A stretch of 64,000 nt of DNA from Pseudomonas putida (GTDB lineage Bacteria; Pseudomonadota; Gammaproteobacteria; Pseudomonadales; Pseudomonadaceae): assembly GCA_029953615.1 (NCBI GenBank), contig CP124529.1, positions 372,001 through 436,000 of the forward strand, given 5' to 3'. The position numbers and the translations under genes are program-made. The notes below the pieces were generated by a model. The model saw nothing but the letters and a program-made list of their open reading frames with translations. It did not search any database and was not told the origin of the DNA. Positions 30,802 through 42,102 of this stretch are shown here, piece after piece (position 1 is the first letter of the stretch; every line of letters starts with the position of its first letter).

Positions 30802-33519
30802 ATGGCCACTATCCACGTAGACGGCAAAGCGCTCGAAGTCAACGGTGCAGACAACCTGTTACAGGCCTGTCTGTCACTCGGCCTCGACATCCCTTATTTC
30901 TGCTGGCACCCGGCGCTCGGTAGCGTTGGCGCCTGCCGGCAATGCGCGGTCAAGCAGTACACCGACGAAAACGACACCCGTGGTCGTATCGTCATGTCCT
31001 GCATGACCCCTGCCTCCGACGGCACCTGGATCTCCATCGACGATGAAGAGTCCAAGGCGTTCCGCGCCAGCGTCGTCGAATGGCTGATGACCAACCACCC
31101 GCACGACTGCCCGGTGTGCGAGGAAGGCGGTCACTGCCACCTGCAGGACATGACGGTAATGACCGGCCACAACGAGCGCCGCTACCGTTTCACCAAGCGT
31201 ACCCACCAGAACCAGGACCTCGGCCCGTTCATCGCCCATGAGATGAACCGCTGCATCGCCTGCTACCGCTGCGTGCGCTACTACAAGGACTACGCCGGTG
31301 GTACCGACCTGGGCGTATACGGTGCTCACGACAACGTGTACTTCGGCCGCGTCGAAGACGGCGTGCTGGAAAGCGAATTCTCCGGCAACCTGACCGAGGT
31401 CTGCCCGACCGGCGTGTTCACCGACAAGACCCACTCCGAGCGCTACAACCGCAAGTGGGACATGCAGTTCGCCCCGAGCATCTGCCACGGCTGCTCCAGC
31501 GGCTGCAACATCAGCCCGGGCGAGCGCTACGGCGAACTGCGCCGGGTGGAGAACCGCTTCAACGGTTCGGTCAACCAGTACTTCCTGTGCGACCGCGGCC
31601 GCTTCGGCTATGGCTACGTCAACCGCAAGGACCGCCCACGCCAGCCACACCTGGCAGACGGCACCAAGCTGGGCCTGGACGCCGCCCTGGACAAGGCTGC
31701 CGACCTGCTGCGCGGCCGTACCATCGTCGGTATCGGCTCGCCACGCGCCAGCCTGGAAAGCAACTACGGCCTGCGTGAACTGGTCGGTGCCGAGTACTTC
31801 TACTCGGGCATGGAAGCCGGCGAACTGGCCCGCGTACGCCTGGCCCTGAACGTACTGAACAACAGCCCGCTGCCGGTTCCGACCCTGCGCGACATCGAAG
31901 ACCACGACGCCGTGTTCGTGCTCGGTGAAGACCTGACCCAGACCGCTGCCCGCGTCGCCCTGGCCGTGCGCCAGGCCACCAAGGGCAAGGCCGAGGCGCA
32001 ATGGCTGAAGCGATGAAAGTGCAGCCGTGGCTCGACGCCGCGGTGAAGAACATCGGCCAGCACGCGCTGTACCCGCTGTTCATCGCCTCGCTGGCTGAAA
32101 CCAAGCTGGACGACGTCGCCGAGGAGTGCGTGCACGCCGCCCCGGCCGACCTGGCCCGCATCGGTTTCGCCGTGGCCCACGCCATCGACCCGAGCGCCCC
32201 GGCCGTCGAAGGCCTGGACGCCGAAGCGCAAGCCCTGGCCCAGCGCATCGCCGACGCCCTGGTCGCGGCCAAGCGCCCACTGGTCGTAGCCGGTACCTCG
32301 CTGGCCGACCCGGCGCTGATCGAAGCTGCCGCCAACATCGCCAAGGCGCTGAAGCTGCGCGAGAAGAACGGCTCGCTGAGCCTGGTGGTGCCTGAAGCCA
32401 ACAGCCTCGGCCTGGCCATGCTCGGTGGCGAGTCGGTCGATGCCGCGCTGGACGCGGTCATCAGCGGCAAGGCCGACGCCATCGTCGTGCTGGAAAATCG
32501 ACCTGTACACCCGCGTACCGGCTACCAAGGTCGACGCTGCCCTGGCTGCGGCCAAGGTCGTGATCGTTGCCGACCACTCGAAAACCCCGACTATCGACCG
32601 CGCCCACCTGGTGCTGCCAGCGGCCTCGTTCGCCGAAGGCGACGGTACCCTGGTCAGCCAGGAAGGCCGTGCCCAGCGCTTCTTCCAGGTGTTCGACCCG
32701 CAATACCTGGACAGCAGCATCCTGATCCACGAAGGCTGGCGCTGGATGCACGCGCTGCGTGCCACCCTGCTGAACAAGCCGGTCGACTGGACCCAGCTGG
32801 ACCACGTCACCAGCGCCTGCGCCGAAGCCGTTCCGCAACTGGCCGGCATCGTCAACGCCGCACCAAGCGCCGCGTTCCGCATCAAGGGCCTGAAGCTGGC
32901 CCGCGAGCCGCTGCGCTACTCCGGCCGTACCGCCATGCGCGCCAACATCAGCGTGCACGAGCCGCGCACCCCGCAAGACAAGGACACCGCGTTCGCCTTC
33001 TCCATGGAAGGCTACTCGGGTTCGGCCGAACCGCGCCAGCAGGTGCCGTTCGCCTGGTCGCCGGGCTGGAACTCGCCACAAGCCTGGAACAAGTTCCAGG
33101 ACGAGGTCGGTGGCCACCTGCGTGCCGGTGACCCAGGCGTGCGCCTGATCGAATCGCAAGGCGACCGCCTGCACTGGTTCAACGCCATTCCGGGTGCCTT
33201 CAACCCGGCACGTGGCACCTGGACTGCCGTGCCGTTCTTCCACCTGTTCGGCAGCGAAGAAAGCTCCTCGCGCGCCGCCCCGGTGCAACAGCGCATCCCG
33301 GCAGCCTACGTGGCCCTGGCCAAGTCCGAAGCCGACCGCCTGGGCGTCAACGACGGTGCCCTGCTGAGCCTGAACGTGGCCGGTGTGGCCCTGCGCCTGC
33401 CGCTGCGTATCAATGAAGAGCTGGGCGCTGGCCTGGTCGCGTTGCCGAAAGGCCTGGCTGGCATTCCGCCTGCCATCTTCGGTGCATCCGTCGAAGGTCT
33501 GCAGGAGGCAGCACAATGA
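30802..33519 (+). pseudogene. nuoG: nuoG, NADH-quinone oxidoreductase subunit G, broken by two single-base indels
   Basis: NuoG carries several FeS clusters in the peripheral arm. The first frame gives the N-terminus with [34 protein letters not shown] and the cluster motif [11 protein letters not shown], and ends early at 32016. The coding continues from about 32001 in the next frame ([15 protein letters not shown]...), consistent with loss of one base near CAATGG (31999-32002). It returns to the first frame near 32494-32499 ([14 protein letters not shown]), consistent with one extra base. The two changes cancel, so the total length of 2718 nt encodes the usual ~905 aa. Sequence quality on both sides is perfect, so assembly error is favoured. 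The stop overlaps nuoH by 4 nt. Confidence 0.92.
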
Positions 33520-34523
33520 GCTGGTTCACCCCCGAAGTGATCGATGTGATCCTCACCGTGCTGCGGGCCATCGTGGTCCTGCTGGCGGTGGTGGTCTGCG
33601 GTGCGCTGCTCAGCTTCGTCGAGCGTCGCCTGCTAGGCTGGTGGCAGGACCGTTACGGTCCGAACCGCGTCGGCCCGTTCGGCATGTTCCAGATCGCTGC
33701 CGACATGCTGAAGATGTTCTTCAAGGAAGACTGGAACCCGCCCTTCGTCGACCGTGTGATCTTCACCCTGGCACCGGTAGTGGCCATGAGCGCCCTGCTG
33801 ATCGCCTTCGTGGTCATCCCGATCACCCCGACCTGGGGCGTCGCCGACCTGAACATCGGCCTGCTGTTCTTCTTCGCCATGGCCGGCCTGTCGGTCTACG
33901 CGGTGCTGTTCGCCGGCTGGTCGTCGAACAACAAGTACGCCCTGCTGGGCAGCTTGCGTGCCTCGGCGCAGACCGTGTCGTACGAAGTGTTCCTGGGCCT
34001 GGCGCTGATGGGCGTGGTGGTGCAGGTGGGCTCGTTCAACATGCGCGACATCGTTGAATACCAGGCGCAGAACCTGTGGTTCATCATTCCGCAGTTCTTC
34101 GGCTTCTGCACCTTCTTCATCGCTGGCGTCGCCGTGACTCACCGTCACCCGTTCGACCAGCCGGAAGCGGAACAGGAACTGGCCGACGGCTACCACATCG
34201 AGTATGCCGGCATGAAATGGGGCATGTTCTTCGTCGGTGAGTACATCGGCATCATCCTCATCTCGGCGCTGCTGGTAACCCTGTTCTTCGGCGGCTGGCA
34301 CGGCCCGTTCGGCATCCTGCCGCAACTGTCGTTCCTGTGGTTCGCCCTGAAGACCGCGTTCTTCATCATGCTGTTCATCCTGCTGCGCGCCTCGATCCCG
34401 CGCCCACGCTATGACCAGGTGATGGACTTCAGCTGGAAGTTCTGCCTGCCGCTGACCCTGATCAATTTGCTGGTGACCGCTGCGATCGTGCTCTACAACA
34501 CGCCAGCCGTCGCGGCCCAGTGA
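33516..34523 (+). CDS. nuoH: NADH-quinone oxidoreductase subunit H
   Basis: NuoH (335 aa) is the membrane subunit that links the quinone chamber to the proton channels. Eight helices are expected; conserved segments include [50 protein letters not shown] with [10 protein letters not shown], and [13 protein letters not shown]. It overlaps the nuoG stop (ATGA). Confidence 0.98.
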   Translation: MSWFTPEVIDVILTVLRAIVVLLAVVVCGALLSFVERRLLGWWQDRYGPNRVGPFGMFQIAADMLKMFFKEDWNPPFVDRVIFTLAPVVAMSALLIAFVVIPITPTWGVADLNIGLLFFFAMAGLSVYAVLFAGWSSNNKYALLGSLRASAQTVSYEVFLGLALMGVVVQVGSFNMRDIVEYQAQNLWFIIPQFFGFCTFFIAGVAVTHRHPFDQPEAEQELADGYHIEYAGMKWGMFFVGEYIGIILISALLVTLFFGGWHGPFGILPQLSFLWFALKTAFFIMLFILLRASIPRPRYDQVMDFSWKFCLPLTLINLLVTAAIVLYNTPAVAAQ

Positions 34524-34534
34524 GGATTTGACCC

Positions 34535-35083
34535 ATGTTCAAGTATATCGGCGACATCGTTAAGGGCACCGGCACCCAGCTGCGCAGCCTGGCAATGGTG
34601 TTCTCCCACGGGTTCCGCAAGCGCGACACCCTGCAGTACCCCGAAGAACCCGTGTACCTGCCGCCGCGCTACCGCGGCCGCATCGTCCTCACCCGCGACC
34701 CCGATGGCGAGGAGCGCTGCGTAGCGTGCAACCTCTGCGCGGTGGCCTGCCCGGTCGGCTGCATCTCGCTGCAGAAGGCCGAGACCGAGGACGGCCGCTG
34801 GTACCCGGAGTTCTTCCGCATCAACTTCTCGCGCTGCATCTTCTGCGGCCTGTGTGAAGAAGCGTGCCCGACCACCGCGATCCAGCTGACTCCGGATTTC
34901 GAAATGGCCGAGTTCAAGCGTCAGGACCTGGTGTACGAGAAAGAAGATCTGCTGATCTCCGGCCCCGGCAAGAACCCTGACTACAACTTCTACCGTGTTG
35001 CGGGTATGGCAATCGCTGGCAAGCCGAAGGGTTCTGCACAGAACGAAGCCGAGCCGATCAACGTGAAGAGCTTGCTCCCATAA
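34535..35083 (+). CDS. nuoI: NADH-quinone oxidoreductase subunit I
   Basis: NuoI (182 aa) holds clusters N6a and N6b in two ferredoxin motifs, [15 protein letters not shown] (about residues 66-80) and [13 protein letters not shown] (about 98-110). It passes electrons to N2 in NuoB. It starts 11 nt after nuoH. Confidence 0.98.
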   Translation: MFKYIGDIVKGTGTQLRSLAMVFSHGFRKRDTLQYPEEPVYLPPRYRGRIVLTRDPDGEERCVACNLCAVACPVGCISLQKAETEDGRWYPEFFRINFSRCIFCGLCEEACPTTAIQLTPDFEMAEFKRQDLVYEKEDLLISGPGKNPDYNFYRVAGMAIAGKPKGSAQNEAEPINVKSLLP

Positions 35084-35093
35084 GGACAGAAAG

Positions 35094-35594
35094 ATGGAAT
35101 TCGCTTTCTACTTCGCATCCGGGATCGCCGTGGTCTCCACCCTTCGGGTGGTAACCGGCACCAACCCCGTGCACGCCTTGCTTTACCTGATCATTTCGCT
35201 GATTTCCGTGGCCATGATCTTCTTCTCCCTGGGTGCGCCGTTCGCCGGTGCCCTGGAAGTGATCGCCTACGCCGGCGCCATCATGGTGCTGTTCGTGTTC
35301 GTGGTGATGATGCTCAACCTGGGGCCGGCCTCGGTCGCCCAGGAACGCGGCTGGCTCAAGCCCGGTATCTGGGCCGGGCCGGTGATCCTCGGCGCCCTGC
35401 TGCTGGCAGAGCTGCTGTACGTGCTGTTCGTCACCCCGAGTGGCGCCGGCATCAGCGGTACCACCGTGGGCCCGAAAGCCGTCGGCATCAGCCTGTTCGG
35501 CCCCTACCTGCTGGTGGTCGAACTGGCGTCGATGCTGCTGCTGGCAGCAGCCGTCACCGCCTTCCACCTGGGCCGCAACGAGGCGAAGGAGTAA
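35094..35594 (+). CDS. nuoJ: NADH-quinone oxidoreductase subunit J
   Basis: NuoJ (166 aa) is a five-helix membrane subunit. Conserved segments are [18 protein letters not shown] and [19 protein letters not shown], the latter holding the pi-bulge helix. GGAC/AGAAAG precede ATG 35094, 10 nt after nuoI. Confidence 0.97.
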   Translation: MEFAFYFASGIAVVSTLRVVTGTNPVHALLYLIISLISVAMIFFSLGAPFAGALEVIAYAGAIMVLFVFVVMMLNLGPASVAQERGWLKPGIWAGPVILGALLLAELLYVLFVTPSGAGISGTTVGPKAVGISLFGPYLLVVELASMLLLAAAVTAFHLGRNEAKE

Positions 35595-35597
35595 ATC

Positions 35598-35906
35598 ATG
35601 GGTGCTATCCCTCTCGAGCATGGTCTGGCAGTCGCCGGCATCCTGTTCTGCTTAGGTCTGGTTGGCCTGATGGTCCGCCGCAACATCCTCTTCGTGCTCA
35701 TGAGCCTGGAAGTCATGATGAACGCCTCTGCCCTGGCGTTCGTCGTCGCCGGTGCCCGTTGGGTCCAGCCCGACGGCCAGGTGATGTTCATTCTGGTGAT
35801 CAGCCTGGCAGCCGCCGAGGCCAGTATTGGCCTGGCCATCCTGCTGCAGCTGTATCGCCGCTTCCACACTCTCGACATCGATGCTGCCAGTGAGATGCGC
35901 GGATGA
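35598..35906 (+). CDS. nuoK: NADH-quinone oxidoreductase subunit K
   Basis: NuoK (102 aa) is a three-helix MrpC-like subunit. The conserved glutamates lie in [17 protein letters not shown] and [15 protein letters not shown]. It begins 3 nt after nuoJ and overlaps nuoL by 4 nt (ATGA). Confidence 0.98.
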   Translation: MGAIPLEHGLAVAGILFCLGLVGLMVRRNILFVLMSLEVMMNASALAFVVAGARWVQPDGQVMFILVISLAAAEASIGLAILLQLYRRFHTLDIDAASEMRG

Positions 35907-37756
35907 ACCTTCTCTTCCTGACTTTCGTCTTCCCCCTCGTCGGCTTCCTGCTGCTGTCGTTCTCGCGCGGGCGGTTCTCGGAGAACCTGTCCGCCCTGAT
36001 CGGCGTCGGCTCGGTAGGCCTGTCGGCGGCCACGGCCGCCTACGTCATCTGGCAATTCAACGTCGCCCCGCCTGAGGGCGGCGCGTACAGCCAGCTGCTG
36101 TGGCAGTGGATGTCGGTGGACGGCTTCGCGCCGAACTTCACCCTGTACCTGGACGGCTTGTCGGTCACCATGCTCGGCGTGGTCACCGGTGTCGGCTTCC
36201 TGATCCACCTGTTCGCTTCCTGGTACATGCGTGGCGAAGCCGGTTACTCGCGCTTCTTCTCGTACACCAACCTGTTCATCGCCAGCATGCTGTTCCTGGT
36301 GCTGGGCGATAACCTGCTGTTCATCTACTTCGGCTGGGAAGGCGTGGGCCTGTGCTCGTACCTGTTGATCGGTTTCTACTACAGCAACCGCAACAACGGT
36401 AACGCAGCACTCAAGGCGTTCATCGTCACCCGTATCGGCGACGTGTTCATGGCCATCGGCCTGTTCATCCTGTTCGCCCAGCTGGGTACCCTGAACGTGC
36501 AGGAACTGCTGGTTCTGGCACCGCAGAAGTTCCAGGCTGGCGACACCTGGATGGTGCTGGCAACCCTGATGCTGCTGGGTGGCGCGGTCGGTAAATCGGC
36601 TCAGCTGCCACTGCAGACCTGGCTGGCCGACGCGATGGCGGGCCCAACCCCGGTTTCGGCACTGATCCACGCGGCAACCATGGTGACCGCGGGCGTGTAC
36701 CTGATCGCCCGTACCAACGGCCTGTTCCTGCTGGCGCCGGACATCCTGCACCTGGTCGGTGTGGTCGGTGGCGTGACCCTGGTACTGGCCGGCTTCGCCG
36801 CGCTGGTGCAGACCGACATCAAGCGTATCCTCGCCTACTCGACCATGAGCCAGATCGGCTACATGTTCCTGGCCCTGGGCGTTGGCGCCTGGGACGCGGC
36901 GATCTTCCACCTGATGACCCACGCCTTCTTCAAGGCCCTGCTGTTCCTTGCCTCCGGTGCGGTGATCGTTGCCTGCCACCACGAGCAGGACATCTTCAAG
37001 ATGGGCGGCCTGTGGAAGAAACTGCCGCTGGCCTACGCCAGCTTCGTGGTCGGTGGTGCTGCCCTGGCCGCCCTGCCGATCGTGACCGTGGGCTTCTACT
37101 CCAAGGACGAGATCCTCTGGGAAGCCTTCGCCAGCGGCAACACCGGCCTGCTGTATGCCGGCCTGGTCGGCGCGTTCATGACCTCGCTGTACACCTTCCG
37201 CCTGATCTTCATCGCCTTCCACGGCGAAGCCAAGACCGAAGCCCACGCGGGCCACGGCATCAGCCACTGGCTGCCGCTGGGCGTGCTGATCGTGCTGTCG
37301 ACCTTCGTCGGCGCCTGGATCACCCCGCCGCTGGCAGGCGTGCTGCCGGAAAGCGCCGGCCACGCCGGTGGCGAAGCCAAGCACGCGCTGGAGATCACCT
37401 CGGGTGCCATCGCCATCGCCGGTATCCTGCTGTCGGCCCTGCTGTTCCTGGGCAAGCGCCGCTTCGTCAGCGCCGTGGCCAACAGTGGTATCGGCCGTGT
37501 CCTGTCGGCCTGGTGGTTCGCTGCCTGGGGCTTCGACTGGATCTACGACAAGCTCTTCGTCAAACCGTACCTGCTGATCAGCCATATCCTGCGCAAGGAC
37601 CCGGTTGACCGCACCATCGGCCTGATTCCTCGGATGGCGCGTGGCGGCCACGTTGCCATGAGCAAGACCGAGACTGGCCAGCTGCGCTGGTACACCGCCT
37701 CTATCGCCGTAGGTGCCGTGCTGGTGCTCGGTGCCGTGGTAGTGGCTGCGGTATGA
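35903..37756 (+). CDS. nuoL: NADH-quinone oxidoreductase subunit L
   Basis: NuoL (617 aa) is the distal antiporter-like proton pump subunit with its long lateral helix. Typical motifs are [60 protein letters not shown] and [21 protein letters not shown] 40-nt gap leads to nuoM. Confidence 0.98.
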   Translation: MNLLFLTFVFPLVGFLLLSFSRGRFSENLSALIGVGSVGLSAATAAYVIWQFNVAPPEGGAYSQLLWQWMSVDGFAPNFTLYLDGLSVTMLGVVTGVGFLIHLFASWYMRGEAGYSRFFSYTNLFIASMLFLVLGDNLLFIYFGWEGVGLCSYLLIGFYYSNRNNGNAALKAFIVTRIGDVFMAIGLFILFAQLGTLNVQELLVLAPQKFQAGDTWMVLATLMLLGGAVGKSAQLPLQTWLADAMAGPTPVSALIHAATMVTAGVYLIARTNGLFLLAPDILHLVGVVGGVTLVLAGFAALVQTDIKRILAYSTMSQIGYMFLALGVGAWDAAIFHLMTHAFFKALLFLASGAVIVACHHEQDIFKMGGLWKKLPLAYASFVVGGAALAALPIVTVGFYSKDEILWEAFASGNTGLLYAGLVGAFMTSLYTFRLIFIAFHGEAKTEAHAGHGISHWLPLGVLIVLSTFVGAWITPPLAGVLPESAGHAGGEAKHALEITSGAIAIAGILLSALLFLGKRRFVSAVANSGIGRVLSAWWFAAWGFDWIYDKLFVKPYLLISHILRKDPVDRTIGLIPRMARGGHVAMSKTETGQLRWYTASIAVGAVLVLGAVVVAAV

Positions 37757-37796
37757 CTATGAATCTTGCGACTTTGCCAAAGGAAACCAACCCGTC

Positions 37797-39330
37797 ATGA
37801 TTTTGCCTTGGCTGATCCTGATCCCCTTCATCGGCGGCTTCCTGTGCTGGCTGGGTGAGCGCTTCGGCGCCACCCTGCCGCGCTGGATCGCGCTGCTGAC
37901 CATGTCCCTGCTGCTCGGCATCGGCCTGTGGCTGTGGGCTAACGGCGACTACACCCTCGCCCCTGCTCCGGGCGCCGAGCCGGCCTGGGCCCTGGAATTA
38001 CAAGGTCCAGTGGATCCAGCGCTTCGGCATCAGCATCCACCTGGCCCTCGACGGCCTGTCGCTGCTGATGATCCTGCTCACCGGCCTGCTCGGTGTGCTA
38101 TCGGTACTGTGCTCCTGGAAAGAAATCCAGCGCCACGTCGGCTTCTTCCACCTCAACCTGATGTGGATTCTCGGCGGCGTGGTCGGTGTGTTCCTGGCCC
38201 TGGACCTGTTCCTGTTCTTCTTCTTCTGGGAAATGATGCTGGTGCCGATGTACTTCCTCATCGCGCTCTGGGGTCACAGCTCGTCGGACGGCAAGAAGAC
38301 CCGGATCTACGCGGCGACCAAGTTCTTCATCTTCACCCAGGCCAGCGGCCTGATCATGCTGGTGGCGATCCTCGGCCTGGTACTGGTCAACTACACCAAC
38401 ACCGGCGTGATCACCTTCAACTACAGCGACCTGCTCAAGGCCGAACTGCCAGCCGGTACCGAGTACCTGCTGATGCTGGGCTTTTTCATCGCCTTCGCGG
38501 TGAAGCTGCCGGTGGTGCCGTTCCACTCCTGGTTGCCTGACGCTCACGCCCAGGCACCGACCGCAGGCTCCGTGGACCTGGCAGGTATCTTGCTGAAGAC
38601 TGCGGCCTACGGCCTACTGCGCTTCGCTCTGCCGCTGTTCCCGAACGCCTCGGCCGAGTTCGCGCCAATTGCCATGACCCTGGGCCTGATCGGTATCTTC
38701 TACGGTGCCTTCCTGGCCTTCGCGCAAACCGACATCAAGCGCCTGGTGGCCTTCTCCAGCGTCTCGCACATGGGCTTCGTGCTGATCGGTATCTACTCCG
38801 GCAGCCAGCAGGCCCTGCAAGGCGCGGTGATCCAGATGCTGGCCCACGGCCTGTCCGCTGCTGCGCTGTTCATCCTGGCCGGCCAGCTGTACGAGCGCCT
38901 GCACACCCGTGACATGCGCGAAATGGGTGGCCTGTGGCACCGCATCGCCTACCTGCCGGCCATCAGCCTGTTCTTCGCCGCTGCCTCCCTGGGCCTGCCC
39001 GGTACCGGCAACTTCGTCGGCGAATTCCTGATCCTGATCGGCAGCTTCGCCAGCGTGCCGTGGATCACCGTGATCGCCACCACTGGCCTGGTGTTCGGTT
39101 CGGTGTACTCGCTGATCATGATCCACCGCGCCTACTTCGGCCCGGCCAAGACCGACACTGTGCTGGCCGGCATGGACGGTCGCGAGCTGATCATGGTCCT
39201 GGGTCTGGCGGTACTGCTGATCCTGCTGGGCGTGTATCCGCAGCCGTTCCTCGACACCTCTGCCGCCACCATGAGTGGTGTGCAGCAGTGGCTCGGTTCC
39301 GCTTTCACTCAACTCGCTTCGGCCCGGTAA
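37797..39330 (+). pseudogene. nuoM: nuoM, NADH-quinone oxidoreductase subunit M, with one extra base
   Basis: NuoM is the middle antiporter-like proton-pumping subunit. The N-terminal frame runs MILPWLILIPFIGGFLCWLG to PAWALE, then loses sense; the next frame continues YKVQWIQRFGISIHLALDGL to the stop at 39330. Removing one T from GAATTACAAG (37998/37999) restores a 510-aa product of normal length. Conserved motifs are intact in the second part (FFWEMMLVPMYFL, VPFHSWLPDAHAQAPTAGSV, LVAFSSVSHMGFVLIGI). As with nuoG, a sequencing error is more likely than a real null allele. nuoN starts 7 nt downstream. Confidence 0.93.
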
Positions 39331-39337
39331 GAGCGCT

Positions 39338-40807
39338 ATGGAATTCACCACTCAACACTTCATCGCATTGGCGCCGATGCTGATCACCACCATCACCACA
39401 GTGGTGGTGATGCTGGCGATCGCCTGGAAGCGCAACCACTCGCAGACCTTCCTGCTATCCACCGTGGGCCTCAACCTGGCTCTGCTGTCGATCCTGCCGG
39501 CGCTGAAGGTTGCGCCGCTGGCGGTCACTTCGCTGGTCACCATCGACAAGTTCGCCTGCCTGTACATGGCGATCATGCTGGTGGCGACGCTGGCTTGCGT
39601 CACCCTCGCCCACGCCTACCTCGGCGAAGGCTCCAAGGGCTTCCCGGGCAACCGTGAAGAACTCTACCTGCTGCTGCTGATGTCGGCCCTCGGTGGCCTG
39701 GTGCTGGTCAGCGCCAACCACCTGGCCGGCCTGTTCATCGGCCTGGAGCTGCTGTCGGTACCGGTCTACGGCCTGGTGGCGTATGCCTTCTTCAACAAGC
39801 GCTCGCTGGAAGCCGGCATCAAGTACATGGTGCTGTCGGCTGCAGGCTCGGCCTTCCTGCTGTTCGGCATGGCCCTGCTGTACGCCGACGCCGGCAGCCT
39901 CACCTTCGACCAGATCGGCAAGGCCCTGGCCGCTACCAGCATGCCAAGCCTGCTGGCCCAGCTGGGCCTCGCCATGATGCTGGTCGGTCTGGCCTTCAAG
40001 CTGTCGCTGGTACCGTTCCACCTGTGGACCCCGGACGTTTACGAAGGCGCCCCGGCGCCGGTCGCCGCGTTCCTGGCCACCGCCAGCAAGGTCGCGGTGT
40101 TCGCCGTGGTCGTGCGCCTGTTCATGCTCTCTCCTGCTGCCAGCAGCGGCGTGCTGAGCACCGTACTGGCAGTGATTGCCGTGGCCTCGATCCTGATCGG
40201 CAACCTGCTGGCACTGACCCAGAGCAACCTCAAGCGCCTGCTCGGTTACTCGTCCATCGCCCACTTCGGCTACCTGGTCATCGCCCTGGTCGCCAGCAAG
40301 GGGCTGGCCCTGGAAGCCATGGGTGTGTACCTGGTCACCTACGTGATCACCAGCCTGGGCGCCTTCGGCGTCATCACCCTGATGTCCTCGCCTTACGGCG
40401 GCCGTGACGCCGATGCGCTGTACGAATACCGTGGCCTGTTCTGGCGTCGTCCGTACCTGACCGCGGTACTGACCGTGATGATGCTGTCGCTGGCAGGTAT
40501 TCCGCTGACCGCGGGCTTCATCGGCAAGTTCTACATCATCGCCACCGGCGTCGAGTCGCACCTGTGGTGGCTGGTCGGTGCGCTGGTGATCGGTAGCGCC
40601 ATCGGTGTTTACTACTATCTGCGCGTCATGGTCACCCTGTATCTGGTCGAGCCGAACCTGCGTCGCCACGACGCCCCGCTGAAGTGGGAGCAGCGCACCG
40701 GCGGCGTCATGCTGCTGGCCATCGCCATTCTTGCCTTCGTGCTGGGTGTGTATCCGCAACCGCTGCTGGAAATGGTCCAGCAAGCTGGCCTGCAACTGAT
40801 CGGCTGA
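39338..40807 (+). CDS. nuoN: NADH-quinone oxidoreductase subunit N
   Basis: NuoN (489 aa) is the proximal antiporter-like subunit. Motifs include LFIGLELLSVPVYGLVAYAF, KLSLVPFHLWTPDVYEGAPA and KRLLGYSSIAHFGYLVIALV. I chose ATG 39338 (MEFTTQHFIALAPML); the frame is open 63 nt upstream into nuoM. It ends the operon, 15 nt before a terminator. Confidence 0.98.
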   Translation: MEFTTQHFIALAPMLITTITTVVVMLAIAWKRNHSQTFLLSTVGLNLALLSILPALKVAPLAVTSLVTIDKFACLYMAIMLVATLACVTLAHAYLGEGSKGFPGNREELYLLLLMSALGGLVLVSANHLAGLFIGLELLSVPVYGLVAYAFFNKRSLEAGIKYMVLSAAGSAFLLFGMALLYADAGSLTFDQIGKALAATSMPSLLAQLGLAMMLVGLAFKLSLVPFHLWTPDVYEGAPAPVAAFLATASKVAVFAVVVRLFMLSPAASSGVLSTVLAVIAVASILIGNLLALTQSNLKRLLGYSSIAHFGYLVIALVASKGLALEAMGVYLVTYVITSLGAFGVITLMSSPYGGRDADALYEYRGLFWRRPYLTAVLTVMMLSLAGIPLTAGFIGKFYIIATGVESHLWWLVGALVIGSAIGVYYYLRVMVTLYLVEPNLRRHDAPLKWEQRTGGVMLLAIAILAFVLGVYPQPLLEMVQQAGLQLIG

Positions 40808-40822
40808 TCGCCCCGGCAAAAC

Positions 40823-40854
40823 AAAACACCCCGCTAATGCGGGGTGTTTTTTTA
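40823..40854 (+). terminator. rho-independent terminator of the nuo operon
   Basis: A 12-bp stem AAAACACCCCGC/GCGGGGTGTTTT (40823-40834 and 40839-40850) with loop TAAT is followed by TTT, making a run of seven T. Confidence 0.97.
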
Positions 40855-40886
40855 TCTGCGCGCTTTGTATCCGTAGGCATGAACGC

Positions 40887-41150
40887 TCATTCGCCGGGGT
40901 TGCCCTGCACGGCGCCCGGCAGCGCTGCCTTGCGCAAATCACCATTGGCCGAAGGCAGGTACACTTCCGGGTTTGGCATGCCGCTGGGCGAGAGTTCATG
41001 GGTCATTTCGAACTCGGCGCGCACAGACCAGCCACAGGCCTCGGTGGTGCATTGCAAATAGGCAATACGCAGGAAAATATGGCGCCCTTCACTGGTGCGT
41101 ATACGCATCCGGCTGTGGCAATGCGGGCAAACCAGTTTGTATGTACTCAC
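40887..41150 (-). CDS. Ogr/Delta-type zinc-finger transcriptional activator
   Basis: The 87-aa product matches the P2 Ogr / satellite Delta family of late-gene activators: CPHCHSRMRIRTSEGRHIFL near the N-terminus and LQCTTEACGWSVRAEFEMTH, giving a CxxC...CxxxxC zinc site. In P2 these proteins recruit RNA polymerase at late promoters. GTG 41150 has AGG 8 nt upstream and gives the family N-terminus MSTYKLVCP; the in-frame TTG at 41165 is less likely. It is divergent from a CI-type repressor with a 200-nt AT-richer gap, a phage regulatory arrangement without most of a phage. Confidence 0.85.
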   Translation of the reverse strand: MSTYKLVCPHCHSRMRIRTSEGRHIFLRIAYLQCTTEACGWSVRAEFEMTHELSPSGMPNPEVYLPSANGDLRKAALPGAVQGNPGE

Positions 41151-41350
41151 GGCAAGTACCTGCAAGCATTGTTCAGGCTTACCTTCTGTGAGAATGGTCG
41201 TCCAATTTTGTCAGTATTAGCTGCATATGTAGGTGTATTCTTCAGTTTGATGCTTCTCATTGCAGAAATGCTCCTTAAAACGCAGGGCTGTATTCATAAC
41301 GAGTAGTTTAAGCCCATGGAATATCATTAAACCAGTCATGGATATTTGTT

Positions 41351-41743
41351 ATGAGTACCAACGTACTTGCTTCGGTACTGGCCAGGCTGAAGCTTCTGAC
41401 CGCCACAGAATCAGATGCAGAGCTGTCCAGGGCCCTGGCAATCAGCCCGCAAACATTGAGCAGCTGGAAGGTACGCGACAGCGTTCCATATTCACTTTGC
41501 ATAGATGTCGCCAGGCAGTATGCCTGCTCACTGGACTGGCTTCTGCTGGGTGAACCCGAACATCATCGCCCACGCCTGGAGGAAGACGGCTGGGAAAGCG
41601 ACATGCTTGCACGGCTGCGCACCTTGTCGCTTGCTGATCGCCAAGCCGTGCTCCTGCTGGTCGAGGACAAGCAACGCATCCAGCAGCTGGAACGCCAATT
41701 GAACGCGCTGACCAGTCGCCTGCCCGATACCGCCAGCGGCTAG
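41351..41743 (+). CDS. phage CI repressor-like HTH protein
   Basis: The 130-aa product matches the bacteriophage CI-repressor helix-turn-helix family along residues about 5-70 (VLARLKLLTATESDAELSRA, SPQTLSSWKVRDSVPYSLCI, then LDWLLLGEPEH). It lacks the LexA-like S24 peptidase domain, so RecA-stimulated self-cleavage is not expected. The C-terminus is a coiled coil (ADRQAVLLLVEDKQRIQQLE, then RQLNALTSRL). Start ATG 41351 has only a weak GGAT site. Its stop overlaps by 4 nt the stop of the convergent holin-like gene. Confidence 0.85.
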   Translation: MSTNVLASVLARLKLLTATESDAELSRALAISPQTLSSWKVRDSVPYSLCIDVARQYACSLDWLLLGEPEHHRPRLEEDGWESDMLARLRTLSLADRQAVLLLVEDKQRIQQLERQLNALTSRLPDTASG

Positions 41744-42102
41744 CCCCGCCGGCGCCAGCGCTGGATGAGTTCGCGCGGGTCCAGCGTATCCAGCCATACC
41801 ATTACCTTGAGGCTGATGGGGATCACCACCACAGCAGCCACAAACGCCGCCATGCCACGGCTAAGCAAAGGCACCAGCGAGGAAACCAGTGGCTCGAACA
41901 GATGACCCACCCCCACGGTCACGAACACCAGCAACAGTTTCTTGCCCAGTGTCAGGCGCCTGGCCGTATTGGTGATCAACCGGTCGCGCGCTGCACTCAC
42001 CAGCAAAGCCCCCAGTAGCGCGGCAAACAGTACGTTGCCATCCACGCCCAGCAACGCCACCAGCGCCGGGACCAGGCTGTCGAAAACAGATTGCTCAGCC
42101 AT
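41740..42102 (-). CDS. holin-like small membrane protein
   Basis: The 120-aa product resembles putative holins of P2-like phages: a short N-terminus (MAEQSVFDSLVPALVALLGV), about three hydrophobic segments (VLFAALLGALLVSAA, LLLVFVTVGVGHL, MAAFVAAVVVIPISLKVMVW) and a basic tail (RELIQRWRRRG). No lysin gene is next to it. The start ATG 42102 overlaps the end of the gpL-like gene by 8 nt, suggesting translational coupling. The assignment rests on topology and context. Confidence 0.7.
   Translation of the reverse strand: MAEQSVFDSLVPALVALLGVDGNVLFAALLGALLVSAARDRLITNTARRLTLGKKLLLVFVTVGVGHLFEPLVSSLVPLLSRGMAAFVAAVVVIPISLKVMVWLDTLDPRELIQRWRRRG

Noticed and set aside
31990..32500. Programmed ribosomal frameshifting in nuoG, nuoM or the PiT gene
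   Set aside because: No slippery heptamer with a downstream structure is evident at the sites, both +1 and -1 changes occur, and these genes are not known to use recoding.
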